A DNA stretch of 64,000 bases from contig NZ_CP133319.1 in assembly GCF_038811545.1 (NCBI RefSeq), forward strand, positions 1,612,001 through 1,676,000. Reading direction: 5' to 3'. The notes beneath the pieces were generated by a model. It was not told the DNA's origin, searched no databases, and saw only the letters and a list, made by a program, of their open reading frames with translations. This DNA is from Rhodoligotrophos sp. CJ14. Its GTDB lineage: Bacteria; Pseudomonadota; Alphaproteobacteria; Rhizobiales; Im1. Each line of letters begins with the position of its first letter. The first letter of the stretch is position 1. Both the position numbers and the translations under genes were made by a program. Positions 46,584 through 56,181 of this stretch are shown one piece after another.

Positions 46584-47838
46584 GCACCACCGCATGTTTA
46601 AGGCGTTTTCCTACGCGATAAAGCTGTCTGGCTATGTTTTTCAATTAATGAGTCTTTATCTGATTACGGATGTGTTAGAGACTCAAGAGCTAGCAAGCTT
46701 CTTTTTTATCACTTCGGCAGCTGCAATCGCTTCGTCTCTTTGTGACTTCGGGTTCATTCGATATTCTTTCCGATACCTGAACCGAAGCACGCCACCATCA
46801 TTGATAATCGCAAGGTCACTTCAGGCCATTGCGACAGGATCAGCAATTGCTGGACCTATGTATCTTTGCTTGGCCTATTTTGGGGCAGAGAGACTTGATA
46901 TCGCGATACTTCTATATCCGGGCGCAATTGCAATTCAGCTAGTAAATGTCAATCGATATCTCCTAATTGACAAAAAACAGTACAACAGCACAATTCTGAC
47001 AGAGGTTATTCAACCATTTGTATTTTTGTTTTTTATAGCAGCATGCTTGACTTTCGGCTATCGTCAACTGACCACCGTCTGTGCTGCCTATCTATGCTCG
47101 CAAATCTGTTCGCTCTTGTTCTCAATCCGCATAGCTCATGCGCAAGCGCATTGGCGGGAGGGGTGGCTTCTTGCTTTAGAACGGAGGCACGCGCGTGGAA
47201 GTTCGGGACTGTTTCGGAGCCTTAGTCGAGCCGCCCCTGTAGGTCTGGACCAAATTCTGTCCAATGTCTGGTTCCAGTTGCCAGTTGTTTTGAGCGGTAT
47301 ACTAAGCGAGGCGCATACCACTGCAGTGATCGGCCTGTTCACTAGGATCCTCAACGTCGCAAAGGGCTTCGTTAGCGTCTCGGTTACGATTAACCTAGCC
47401 TCATTCTACTCAAGAAGCCACACAGAACTAATCGTAAAGCGAGCATCATTCGCAGCTGCTGCGGCGTCTGCTTTACTACTGCCAGCAATATATCTAATTC
47501 ATTGGTCTATTAATCAGTTTCACCATATTTTTTCTGACGCTCCTATCATATCATTGGTTGATGAACTTAGTGAAAGTGCCGGCGCACTGACGCTTATATT
47601 TTCCGGCATATTTTTATATCAGCAGATTTCATTTGCGCTGCTGGGCATTAACCTCAGAAAGCAACGCGCACTCGCTTCCTTTATTGGGATCATAGCTTTT
47701 GGCTTCTCGTCGGTCGTTCTAGTCGTCGCTATGCATTATCAAAGCGCATCTCCGTACCTATGGTCGCTAACTGCCTCGCTAACGGCATCAATTACTTTCA
47801 TGCTCGCAATACTATTCCGAAGGCCGGCTCATGCGTAA
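46576..47838 (+). CDS. Wzx-type polysaccharide flippase
   Basis: The protein has 420 residues with twelve predicted membrane helices and no large soluble domain. The opening MFKAFSYAIKLSGYVFQLMSLYLITDVLETQELASFFFITSAAAIASSLCDFGF is the classical first part of MATE-like O-antigen flippases. It would move lipid-linked repeat units across the inner membrane. It overlaps fcl by eight bases; a start at the ATG 18 bases downstream would avoid this. Its low GC content differs from fcl. Confidence 0.82.
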   Translation: MPRHHRMFKAFSYAIKLSGYVFQLMSLYLITDVLETQELASFFFITSAAAIASSLCDFGFIRYSFRYLNRSTPPSLIIARSLQAIATGSAIAGPMYLCLAYFGAERLDIAILLYPGAIAIQLVNVNRYLLIDKKQYNSTILTEVIQPFVFLFFIAACLTFGYRQLTTVCAAYLCSQICSLLFSIRIAHAQAHWREGWLLALERRHARGSSGLFRSLSRAAPVGLDQILSNVWFQLPVVLSGILSEAHTTAVIGLFTRILNVAKGFVSVSVTINLASFYSRSHTELIVKRASFAAAAASALLLPAIYLIHWSINQFHHIFSDAPIISLVDELSESAGALTLIFSGIFLYQQISFALLGINLRKQRALASFIGIIAFGFSSVVLVVAMHYQSASPYLWSLTASLTASITFMLAILFRRPAHA

Positions 47839-49144
47839 TGACGTTTCAATCCCGCACAGACGCCTAGTACTTGCCCACGTGTACGCGGATGACAACAAGG
47901 GTGATCTCGGGATCATCCAGGCTACAGTATTGGGTTTGTCTACGGCTGCGGAAGCAACTGGCGTTAGGTTGGACGTCACTGCAATGTCGATGTTTGGAGG
48001 GGGAGACATTGAGCTTCCAAACACTCATAGGCTTTTGCGGACCATTGTCCCAGAGGTTGTACCTGCGCCGGTAACCCAGAGGTACCAGGAACCACGCGGC
48101 GTAATCCGGAGCCTCACAAAAGCGATATCCGTACCCGTCCAAATTCTCTCCATGCTAAGTCGCATAGCTCTCTGGCGCGCACGCATACCTAGTATGTTAT
48201 GCAGATCTTTAGCTGCGATTCGCAGCGCGGACGCCCTCGTCTGTAAGGGTGGAAGTTTGCTATATTGCGATCAGTCCGTAAGGGGCCACTTCTTTTTGTT
48301 CCGCATGTTGTGCCCTATTGCTGCCGCGATCCTTCTTAAGAGGCCCAGCTTTATCTTTGGTCAATCGATTGGGCCTTTTAGAACCCCACTGTCTCGCTCA
48401 TTGATGCGAGCGATCGGAAAGCGGATGTCTTGTATTTACGTCCGTGACGAGCTTTCACTCGAGCATTTGAGAGAACTTGGCATCCCAGCCGGCAAGCTCA
48501 GATTAATCCCGGATCCCGCCTTCCTTCTCACGCGCTATGCTTCGCGTGAGGCTCGCGATCCCAGTCGGCCGATGCTCGGAGTAACTGCACTCAATGTGAC
48601 GAGAGATCAGGAAGCCCAATCGCAGTATGAGAGAAAGATTGCAACCGTAATTAGCACCTTCTTAGACCGGCACCCCGGTTGGTCCATTCGTTTCCTACCC
48701 CAAGTGATCGGCCCCGACCCATGGCAGGATGACCGGATTGTTCAACGTCGGATCGCATCCCTCGTGCCCGAGAAATACCGGGAGTCAATCTCTATTGAAG
48801 AGGAGGATTACACTCCTCTCGAACTTTGCACGAGATACAGTGCAGTCGACTTGCTTCTTGCGAGCCGGTTGCATTCCTCGATTTTTGCGTCTGTCGTTTC
48901 GACTCCTGCGGTCGTACTAGAGTATCAGCAAGCCAAGGCTAAGGGCGCATTCACCTGGCTCGGTCGACCTGACGATGTAATGCCATGGCAAACAGACGCT
49001 AAAGTGATCTCGCAAGCGCTGGATTACAAAGTCGCTCATCTTGAGAGCGAGCGGGCTCAGCTCGACGCGACGGTTGAAAAACTCGCCAACGCGCTTCAAT
49101 GGGAACTCCAGGGCATTGTCGCCCAGTTTGCATTTGCGAAATGA
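47831..49144 (+). CDS. Polysaccharide pyruvyl transferase family protein
   Basis: This 437-residue protein shows YADDNKGDLGIIQATVLGL at the start, CKGGSLLYCDQSVRGHFFLFR and PSFIFGQSIGPFRTPLSRSLMR in the middle, and LLLASRLHSSIFASVVSTPAVVLEYQQAKAKG near the end, the pattern of PF04230. Such enzymes transfer pyruvate from phosphoenolpyruvate to sugars as a ketal and give the polymer negative charge. It overlaps the flippase gene by eight bases. Confidence 0.85.
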   Translation: MRNDVSIPHRRLVLAHVYADDNKGDLGIIQATVLGLSTAAEATGVRLDVTAMSMFGGGDIELPNTHRLLRTIVPEVVPAPVTQRYQEPRGVIRSLTKAISVPVQILSMLSRIALWRARIPSMLCRSLAAIRSADALVCKGGSLLYCDQSVRGHFFLFRMLCPIAAAILLKRPSFIFGQSIGPFRTPLSRSLMRAIGKRMSCIYVRDELSLEHLRELGIPAGKLRLIPDPAFLLTRYASREARDPSRPMLGVTALNVTRDQEAQSQYERKIATVISTFLDRHPGWSIRFLPQVIGPDPWQDDRIVQRRIASLVPEKYRESISIEEEDYTPLELCTRYSAVDLLLASRLHSSIFASVVSTPAVVLEYQQAKAKGAFTWLGRPDDVMPWQTDAKVISQALDYKVAHLESERAQLDATVEKLANALQWELQGIVAQFAFAK

Positions 49145-49150
49145 TAAGCA

Positions 49151-50245
49151 ATGCCACCTGAATTTGTGCACCCAAAGCCCCGCACCATCCTCAGAGTAGT
49201 TGGACAGAATGGCGGAGGAGGCGCTCGCCTCCATGTCTACCAACTCAACAAAGCGCTAGAGAACACTGGCATCCGTACGATGACCATTATTCCAGCGCCT
49301 ACATTCGTCGATCCGTTTACTTCCTCCACCTTGAACGGATTAGATTACCGCCACTCTTTCACGTTTCAGGCAATTTATGAGGCAGCTCGCCGGCTGTCGC
49401 CTGATCGGGACCTAATTCACTCGCACTTAAGGAATGCCGACGCGCTGTGCAGCCTTGTCAGCCGTTTCACGCGGATAAGGCACCTGATTACAGTGCACAC
49501 TCCTCTTTTTCGCGGGCGGCTTAGTGTCAGGGATCGTGCTTACTATCACTTGCTTCGACGCGCGTTCACTAAAGCAACTGCAATCATCTTCATTAGCAAC
49601 TTCATTCGGAATCTCACTCTTTCGCAGCTTAATCTTAGAGATAGCGACATTAGGGCGTACACTATCTACAATTCCAGTGATGATCCCGGTTGTCGCATTC
49701 CTTCCACAGCCAGTGATAAGCTGAATGTCTGCCTAGTTGGCGAGCTAACCGACCGAAAGGGCTTTGCTGATTTCGAGTCGATCATTCTTACTCTACATGC
49801 AAAACGGGCATCGCACTCGATGCACTTCCACGTATTCGGTGACGGTCCGTGGCGGCAACGGTTAGAGGAGCTAGCAACAAAAACAGGATTGCTAACTGTC
49901 TACGGCTACCGCAAAGATGCGGAAACCATCTACGCAGACAAGGACATCAACTTAATGCTGGGTCGAGACGAGGCATTTGGGCGAACTATCACGGAAGCAA
50001 AGGCGAGAGGAGTTCCTACGGTTGCCTATCGTGCCGGAGCTTTTCCTGAGCTGGTTCGCGACGGTGTAGATGGTGTTTTAGCGGAAAATCCGAATGAGCT
50101 CCTGCACCGCTTGATGCAACTCGCGACACAACCTGCGGACCTCCTTCGGATGCGCCAAGCATCTCGGCTGGACTTTGAACGTCGCTTTACGGTTCAGCGG
50201 TTTGCGGCGGAGAATATCGCAGTACTCGAAGAGGTCGCTCCGTAA
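49151..50245 (+). CDS. Glycosyltransferase family 4
   Basis: The protein has 364 residues. The N-terminal Rossmann half starts ILRVVGQNGGGGARLHVYQLNKAL; the C-terminal half has LNVCLVGELTDRKGFADF, FHVFGDGPWRQRLEELA and the nucleotide-binding motif GRDEAFGRTITEAKARGVPTVAYRAGAFPELVRDG (E-x7-E). It is a GT-B retaining enzyme adding a sugar to the lipid-linked unit. The donor and acceptor are not predictable. It lies six bases after the pyruvyl transferase gene. Confidence 0.86.
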   Translation: MPPEFVHPKPRTILRVVGQNGGGGARLHVYQLNKALENTGIRTMTIIPAPTFVDPFTSSTLNGLDYRHSFTFQAIYEAARRLSPDRDLIHSHLRNADALCSLVSRFTRIRHLITVHTPLFRGRLSVRDRAYYHLLRRAFTKATAIIFISNFIRNLTLSQLNLRDSDIRAYTIYNSSDDPGCRIPSTASDKLNVCLVGELTDRKGFADFESIILTLHAKRASHSMHFHVFGDGPWRQRLEELATKTGLLTVYGYRKDAETIYADKDINLMLGRDEAFGRTITEAKARGVPTVAYRAGAFPELVRDGVDGVLAENPNELLHRLMQLATQPADLLRMRQASRLDFERRFTVQRFAAENIAVLEEVAP

Positions 50246-51501
50246 TGTCAGAGCAATTCACCCAGACAGGTTCGTCCAGTCACATCCGCTTTCGTCCTCT
50301 CGACGCTGTCTGTGGCACCTTGCTCTACGCCTACATCCTGCTCGGCCCCATAAGCAGAGATCTTGGGATTGTGGGCTTCATTTCTGTTGTTGCCGTTTGC
50401 GCAATATACTGCGCAGCGAGGCGCACTCCGCTTGATTGGGCGCTCTTGGCGCTGGCACTACTTTCGTCCACCTACGGAGTTCTCTCTTATTATCACGTAT
50501 TTCCTAGATCATGGACTACACTTTACGATCCTGAGTACATCGTTCGGCAGCTTGCTACAATACCTGCCTTCCTCTTTATCTTTAGCGCGATGCGTCATCT
50601 TTGGACAACGCTGCTCTACAGCCTAAGTTCAAGAGTATTTTCGTTTCTTATGGTTGTCTTACCGGCTGCATCGATTCCGCTCGTGGAGTTATTTCGCGCC
50701 GCTGGATCTGGTTTTTCGCTCCCAAATCTAATTGGCTCCTCCGTAATCTTCTTCATTGGGTTAGGAGTAATTTTGCTCTCGTGGAGGCGCACACTGCGCA
50801 ACATTGCTTTTGTAGTTTTACTTACTGCTTTGGTAATATTTTTTACCCGAAACGCCCAAACTCTGCTGGCAAGCATGCTGTTGATTTTGGTGTTTATATC
50901 GCCCAAGCCTCGAATTGTTGCAATCGGCATGGGAACATTGGCTCTGTGTTTACTTATGACGAGCCCATTCCTCTTTCAGCTCGCCCCTTATATTTCTGAT
51001 CCTAACACGACATTGCGCCTTCTGATCTGGAGCGATGCTTTTACCGCATTCTCTGACAGTTTAGGTCTCGGAATTGGCTTTGGCACGGAAGCTGTGAGAA
51101 ACTTCTACGCGGCTCATACAGCAGTTACACCATTTCCTGAGGAAAACATTTTAGCAATTTCAACACACAACTCGTTCGTATTTCTGTTTATGAGAACTGG
51201 GATAATAGGAGGTCTTCTTTTTTTGGTCTTTTGCTACAGAATAGCTTTTTCAGGATCGGCACAATCTCCAGCCCATCTGAGGGTTGCTATATATTGCTGG
51301 TGCCTCGGAATCCTATCTCTCTCAGTTAACGTCGCGCTTGAGAGCCCCCTTTTTATGTTAGGTGTGGCAGCGGCATTCAGCTTAACCAGCTCCATTCTTC
51401 AAGGTGGAGTTGGCCAAGCTAGGGTGGCTTCGACGAGATTACGGAGCTTTGTTCCCGAAGTCGGACACGGTGTTTATCTTGCGAATTCTGATCGTTCATA
51501 A
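50245..51501 (+). CDS. Wzy-like polysaccharide polymerase
   Basis: This 418-residue protein has about eleven membrane helices. The region DSLGLGIGFGTEAVRNFYAAHTAVTPFPEENILAISTHNSFVFLFMRTGIIGGLLFLVFCYR has the T-H-N-S-F/L motif in a large loop, as in O-antigen polymerases of the Wzy/ligase superfamily. The ATG overlaps the TAA of the preceding gene. With the flippase gene it completes a Wzx/Wzy-dependent route. Confidence 0.78.
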   Translation: MSEQFTQTGSSSHIRFRPLDAVCGTLLYAYILLGPISRDLGIVGFISVVAVCAIYCAARRTPLDWALLALALLSSTYGVLSYYHVFPRSWTTLYDPEYIVRQLATIPAFLFIFSAMRHLWTTLLYSLSSRVFSFLMVVLPAASIPLVELFRAAGSGFSLPNLIGSSVIFFIGLGVILLSWRRTLRNIAFVVLLTALVIFFTRNAQTLLASMLLILVFISPKPRIVAIGMGTLALCLLMTSPFLFQLAPYISDPNTTLRLLIWSDAFTAFSDSLGLGIGFGTEAVRNFYAAHTAVTPFPEENILAISTHNSFVFLFMRTGIIGGLLFLVFCYRIAFSGSAQSPAHLRVAIYCWCLGILSLSVNVALESPLFMLGVAAAFSLTSSILQGGVGQARVASTRLRSFVPEVGHGVYLANSDRS

Positions 51502-52621
51502 TCGATATCAAACGCCTGGCGGTGAAGATACTGTCGTCCGGTCCGAAGCAGATCTCCTGGCGGCCCGAGGGCACACCGTGGATCAATGGCTCATTGATAA
51601 CGAAGGAATTAAGGATACATCTACGAAAATCAAAACTGCTCTGAACCTATCTTATAATCGGCAAAGCAGAGATGCTCTGGTCCGGCAGATTCAAGAATTT
51701 CAGCCAAATGTTGTCCATTTTCATAATACTTTTCCGCGATTATCACCTTCAGTTTACGACGCCTGCCGGCACATGAATGTTCCAGTGGTTCAGACAGCGC
51801 ATAATTTTCGGTTCCTGTGTGCCGGCGCGCTTCTGATGCGGGCGGGTCGCCCATGTGAGCTTTGCGTCAAGCGTAGCCCTTATTTCGGCGCCCTTCATCG
51901 ATGCTACCGCAACTCCTCTCTGGGGTCTTTTGCAGCTGCCCGGATGATCGCTAGACACCGCCGGGAGGGAACTTGGAACCATAAGGTTGACGCGCTCATC
52001 GTTCTGACCCAGTTTGCTAAGCAGCGTTTTATCGACGGAGGATTTGCTCCGGATCGCTTGCACGTGAAACCCAATTTTGTAATGGATCCTGGGTTATCCG
52101 AACGGAAGCGCTCGGGCTTCTTGTATGTTGGACGGCTGTCCGAGGAGAAGGGCCTACAGACGTTAATTGCAGCTTGGCGTGACATAGATGAGCCTTTGAC
52201 GATCTTGGGCGAAGGGCCGCTACTTGATTGGATCTCACGTAATGCGCCACGCTCTGTGACGGTGCTAGGTTCTCAATCGAAGGAGACCGTACTAGGGCAT
52301 ATGAAAAACTCATTGGCTTTGATTATGCCGTCAGTTTGGTACGAGGGATTTCCTATGGTAGTGGCCGAAGCGCTCGCCTGTGGACTACCAGTCATTGCAT
52401 CGAGGATCGGTAGTTTGGAAGAGATCGTCGGCGGCAACCAAGCAGGAATGCTGTTCTCTCCTGGCAATGAAAACGAGCTAAAAGCCCTCGTTCGCAAGAC
52501 TCTTCGCAATCCTGAGCTTCTAGCGCAGTCCAGCAGGAGAGCTCGACGCGCCTATGAGCGCCTGTACTCTCCTGACCAAAATTATAAACAACTTATGACA
52601 ATATACACACAATTAAGGTGA
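51470..52621 (+). CDS. Glycosyltransferase family 4
   Basis: The 383-residue protein begins LRILIVHNRYQTPGGEDTVVRSEADLLAARGH and contains VVHFHNTFPRLSPSVYDACRHMNVPVVQTAHNFRFLC, a typical GT4 opening. The second half has FLYVGRLSEEKGLQTLIAAWR and MPSVWYEGFPMVVAEALACGLPVIASRIGSLEEIVGG (E-x7-E). I start it at the GTG just before LRILIV; the frame extends 66 bases further into the wzy-like gene. An internal cluster CELCVKRSPYFGALHRC may form a metal or structural site. Sugar specificity unknown. Confidence 0.86.
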   Translation: MFILRILIVHNRYQTPGGEDTVVRSEADLLAARGHTVDQWLIDNEGIKDTSTKIKTALNLSYNRQSRDALVRQIQEFQPNVVHFHNTFPRLSPSVYDACRHMNVPVVQTAHNFRFLCAGALLMRAGRPCELCVKRSPYFGALHRCYRNSSLGSFAAARMIARHRREGTWNHKVDALIVLTQFAKQRFIDGGFAPDRLHVKPNFVMDPGLSERKRSGFLYVGRLSEEKGLQTLIAAWRDIDEPLTILGEGPLLDWISRNAPRSVTVLGSQSKETVLGHMKNSLALIMPSVWYEGFPMVVAEALACGLPVIASRIGSLEEIVGGNQAGMLFSPGNENELKALVRKTLRNPELLAQSSRRARRAYERLYSPDQNYKQLMTIYTQLR

Positions 52622-53398
52622 GCCAGCAGCTCGCCACCTCAAAGTCTCCATTATCTGCCTGGCCGCCAAGAAAATGAAGATCGTATTGGTGGTGAGATAG
52701 CGGCGCCAGAGTCGAGTTGGTTCATGAACTAATCTATGAAGCCACTCCAATCCGAGGCTCTGAACAACGCTCGGAGCCACTGGCTTCACTCCAGCGATAA
52801 AGTCGAATGCTGCACCAACACCGATCATCACAGCATGTACTCGCCCCTTCTGGCGTGCCATCCACACTTCTTGCTTTGGACAACCGAGTCCCACAAACAA
52901 AACGCCGACACCGGAGGAATTGATCTGGTCTATATACTCCGCTTCCTCAGCAAGAGAGAGTTGCCGAAACGGCGGCGAAGCAGAAAATGCTATCTGCAAG
53001 CCCGGAAACAGCGATTCTAGCGTCTGCTGGAGCCGCAACAGGACTTCGGAAGTTCCTCCGAAAAGTCCAATGGGTATGCCGCGCGCAGCCGCCTCTCGGC
53101 AAAGTGCCAGCACCTGCTCCCGACCTGGAACCCGCTGTTTGTCCCGTTCTCCAAGAAATCTTAGCATCCAGACCAACGGCATTCCGTCTGCCGTAGCTAA
53201 ATCAGCCCTCTGCACAATATCCCCGAAATCTTGATTTCTATGGGCCTCAATGGCCATGTGGACATTCGCAACGCAGACGTAGCGGCTTTCCCGGCGTTGA
53301 GCCCACTGAATCACCTTCTCAGTCACCTGCTCTAGGTTATCAGGGTCGACCCGCATTCCAACGACTTCGCACATTATCCTTGGTCCGCCTTCAGACAA
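52613..53398 (-). CDS. WecG/TagA/CpsF family glycosyltransferase
   Basis: This 261-residue GT26 protein has VCVANVHMAIEAHRN, then LATADGMPLVWMLRFLGE with the conserved A-D-G-x-P motif, GIPIGLFGGTSEVLLRLQQ, VLFVGLGCPKQEVWMARQKG and GVGAAFDFIAGVKPVAP. Members transfer a sugar (often an aminosugar or glucuronate-type residue) to a lipid-linked primer. It is the only polysaccharide gene on the minus strand in the locus; its end overlaps the end of the GT4 gene by nine bases. Confidence 0.9.
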   Translation of the reverse strand: MSEGGPRIMCEVVGMRVDPDNLEQVTEKVIQWAQRRESRYVCVANVHMAIEAHRNQDFGDIVQRADLATADGMPLVWMLRFLGERDKQRVPGREQVLALCREAAARGIPIGLFGGTSEVLLRLQQTLESLFPGLQIAFSASPPFRQLSLAEEAEYIDQINSSGVGVLFVGLGCPKQEVWMARQKGRVHAVMIGVGAAFDFIAGVKPVAPSVVQSLGLEWLHRLVHEPTRLWRRYLTTNTIFIFLAARQIMETLRWRAAGSP

Positions 53399-53518
53399 TT
53401 GGATGAACGGTCATAAGATGCCCCAAATTGGATCAAATGATGGAATTGGCGACTCCGCTACAAAGCATTCATCCCGCATCGGCCCATCTTACTCGAAAGA
53501 GCCAAATTGGATAGCGGC

Positions 53519-54826
53519 ATGTCCTTTAAAATTTTCGCTTCCCTACTCACTGGGTTGGCATTCCTGGCCAACCCTGAGCCCACAGAAGCCACGATGTACT
53601 CCTGCGTCAAGAGTCAGCCAGAACCAGTAGCGAAGCTAGCTTTTCTCAGGAATGAGCGGGCAGTCAGACCGGAGCAGTTTGGCGCTATCGGCGATGGATC
53701 CACCGATGATACTGTTGCGTTGGCTAAAGCGGACAGCTTTGCGGCGAAGCATAATCTGTACCTGAGTCTCTCACCGTCTCGAACGTATCTCATCGCCAAC
53801 TTTCGGCCACGGACACGGGGAATTATTGGTGGTCACTCAACAATCAAGTTCACCGATAATGGCGACGGGCCAGGGCTTGTACTAACCGGCAACCAGATCG
53901 TCTCTGATCTAGCTGTGGACGCCAACGGGCGCCTCAATGGAATCCACATAACCGATACTAAAAACATTACCATCAACAACATCATTGTCAGAAATTCCTC
54001 ATATTCCGGAATATATTCTGATAATGTTAGCGGATTATTTATTCATAACTCGACCGTTGTCGGAAATAGATTTGGATTTTTCTTTAGAAATTTGAACAAT
54101 TTTTTTCTGGATAATGTAGCGGCAATGAATAATGGGTTTTCCAGATATCGAAATGACCATGGAATTACCCTGAAGCACGCACATGATGGACTTATTCGGA
54201 ACGTAACTGTGGCCAGAAATGCGGCTATCGGCCTGGAGATTGCGCGCGGCATCAATATATCTATTGAGCGGCTATGCACTTACATGAACGGGAGCATGGG
54301 CCTATCGATAGCCAACTCGACACGGATCTCAGCACGGGAGATTCAGGTCAGGGAAACCAACCTTTATGGAATTGAGATCGCTGCCACCCTGGGTTCCTCC
54401 CGCATCGCGTTTGATCATGCACAAGTTACTGGTTACCCCTTGCGACCAGGACAAAATCGGCTGGATCGAGGGTGGTCAATCAGCGGGAAAGTTGAGGAAC
54501 TATTCATTTCCAATAGTCGTGCCGAGGGGGCTGTTAGAAATCTTGAAGCTAGCGGATTCTCCCGCAAAATAACTCTTCAAAACTTTATCTCACGCAACCC
54601 GATTTCAAATGGTATACATTTAAAGGCGTCCTCTGTTCAGTTAAAGGATGTCGTCGCCGAAGGAGGACAGGTTTCATTGGTCCTGGACGGAGCTAAAGAT
54701 GTACGGCTTTCAGAGACTTTAACGCCAATGGGCATCCTGATGATTAATCCACCTGTGTCATTCCAGGAGGTGCGTAAAGCAGGGCAGAAGGGCTCAAATG
54801 AGCGTTTCGTGGTCCGGAGCCGCTAG
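53519..54826 (+). CDS. Secreted right-handed beta-helix protein (pectate-lyase-3 type)
   Basis: This 435-residue protein has a signal peptide (about 1-23). QFGAIGDGSTDDTVALAKADSFAAKHN is the standard N-terminal motif of the pectate_lyase_3 domain. After it come many short repeats of beta-helix type (GIHITDTKNITINNIIV, GIYSDNVSGLFIHNSTV, GFFFRNLNNFFLDNVA). It could cut, modify or bind the polysaccharide made by the neighbouring genes; no catalytic residues can be assigned. It is the last gene before the prophage. Confidence 0.8.
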   Translation: MSFKIFASLLTGLAFLANPEPTEATMYSCVKSQPEPVAKLAFLRNERAVRPEQFGAIGDGSTDDTVALAKADSFAAKHNLYLSLSPSRTYLIANFRPRTRGIIGGHSTIKFTDNGDGPGLVLTGNQIVSDLAVDANGRLNGIHITDTKNITINNIIVRNSSYSGIYSDNVSGLFIHNSTVVGNRFGFFFRNLNNFFLDNVAAMNNGFSRYRNDHGITLKHAHDGLIRNVTVARNAAIGLEIARGINISIERLCTYMNGSMGLSIANSTRISAREIQVRETNLYGIEIAATLGSSRIAFDHAQVTGYPLRPGQNRLDRGWSISGKVEELFISNSRAEGAVRNLEASGFSRKITLQNFISRNPISNGIHLKASSVQLKDVVAEGGQVSLVLDGAKDVRLSETLTPMGILMINPPVSFQEVRKAGQKGSNERFVVRSR

Positions 54827-54939
54827 CACCGGAGAAGGCGCCAACGCAGTTCAAGGGTAGACGGTGTGCTTAGATGCACCATTTCCTGAACCCACGCACA
54901 GCTCGGCGACAACATGCAAGCACTAGTACGCAGCTCGAC

Positions 54940-55359
54940 CTACCACTTTCTGAGCGCGATTGCTCCCGCAATGGCGCTTATGCCCTTTCCGACCGTGTAG
55001 ATGCCAAAGAAGCTGAGGATAATCGCACCCTGCCATTCGTTGAATGGCTCCGGGAATGCGAAGACCCGCCAGCCCAGCTTAAAGCAGGTATCTAGCGTTA
55101 CCATGACGAGGTGCAAGGTGAAGCACCCCGCAATGATGGCGGTAATAAAGCGCATCTCCCAGTATCCATTGGTGGCAAGTCTGATCTGAGAGGCCGCCTT
55201 TCTCGCCTCGAGCTCGGCTTTGATGTACTCGGAAATGACCGCAGCTCGGACCCGCTCGCTTTCAACCTCAGTCGTTGCTTGGCGCTCGAAATAGGCGAGC
55301 ACCCGGTCCAGCACGCCGCCGCTGAGCCATGACAGAACCTGAGTGAATAGCCAGGTCAT
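54940..55359 (-). CDS. Phage holin-like membrane protein (139 aa)
   Basis: The protein has an N-terminal helix (TWLFTQVLSWLSGGVLDRVLAYF), a charged helical part (residues 27-60) and two strong membrane spans (about 71-90 and 110-133). This matches the three-helix holins found beside GH19 endolysins. It starts three bases after the endolysin stop. It would open the inner membrane so that the endolysin reaches the wall. Confidence 0.72.
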   Translation of the reverse strand: MTWLFTQVLSWLSGGVLDRVLAYFERQATTEVESERVRAAVISEYIKAELEARKAASQIRLATNGYWEMRFITAIIAGCFTLHLVMVTLDTCFKLGWRVFAFPEPFNEWQGAIILSFFGIYTVGKGISAIAGAIALRKW

Positions 55360-55362
55360 AGT

Positions 55363-56181
55363 TTACCCCCCGAAGTGCTCGCGGATCTCGCGGCGGAAAT
55401 AGATGGCGAGGCCAATCCCGGCGACTGCCATTAGGGAGAAGGCGCCGAATGCGTAGAGATTGTTGATGGCACCGAAGATGCCGGCCACGAATGATGCGGC
55501 TCCGCCAGTAATGACGCTCCAGACAGTCTTGTCCTTTGCCAAAGCTGGCCCGTCAGGCTTGGCCAGATCCTTGCTGACATCAGGCGGCCGGACTATCGCC
55601 TGGGCAGCCTGGATCGCATCGAGGAAGTTCTTGTGATAGCCGGCGATCAGCTTGGCCTTGTCGGTGCCATTGACGATAGCCCGCGCACCCTCAGGGTCAT
55701 CGGTCGTGAGGTTGAAGTAGTCCGCCAGCTTCTTGCCGGTGAACAGGCCACGCGCCATGCCCTCGAAGAGGATCCGGACGGAGACATCCAGATTGAGCGC
55801 GAGATCGGGGTTGTTGACGAGATCGATCCCGAGCAGATCGCCCATGCGCTTATATCCATCGAGCCAAGTCAATTGGACGAAGCCACGCCCGTAGTAAACC
55901 TGCCCCGTGGCCTCCTCCCTCCCATACTTGCGGTGGGCCACGATCTTCCTGGCGCCGATATCGGTCGAGGCAAAGCCCTCACGAACAGGGGCGAATTTAC
56001 CACCTGTCTCGTGGTGGACCGTGGCCAGGATATAGGCCAGCCAACGAACGTCCTTGTTCTGGTCCCAGCTGTCCCAATAGGCCAGGATGGCATTCAGGCC
56101 ATCGACCTGCTGCTGCGTCAGGCGACCGCCGAAAGGGGCCCGGCGCACATAGGTGAAAAACGTCTTCCGATCGATGCTCAT
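55363..56181 (-). CDS. Phage endolysin, GH19 chitinase/lysozyme-like with C-terminal membrane segments
   Basis: The protein has 272 residues. The GH19-like domain (about 1-200) shows LAYILATVHHETGGKFAPVREGF, with the likely catalytic glutamate in H-H-E-T, and YYGRGFVQLTWLDGYKRMGDLLGIDLVNNPDLALN, a stretch typical of GH19 endolysins. The C-terminal part has hydrophobic segments (about 213-265), possibly a membrane anchor. The ATG overlaps the stop of the tiny gene upstream. It degrades peptidoglycan at the end of the lytic cycle. Confidence 0.88.
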   Translation of the reverse strand: MSIDRKTFFTYVRRAPFGGRLTQQQVDGLNAILAYWDSWDQNKDVRWLAYILATVHHETGGKFAPVREGFASTDIGARKIVAHRKYGREEATGQVYYGRGFVQLTWLDGYKRMGDLLGIDLVNNPDLALNLDVSVRILFEGMARGLFTGKKLADYFNLTTDDPEGARAIVNGTDKAKLIAGYHKNFLDAIQAAQAIVRPPDVSKDLAKPDGPALAKDKTVWSVITGGAASFVAGIFGAINNLYAFGAFSLMAVAGIGLAIYFRREIREHFGG

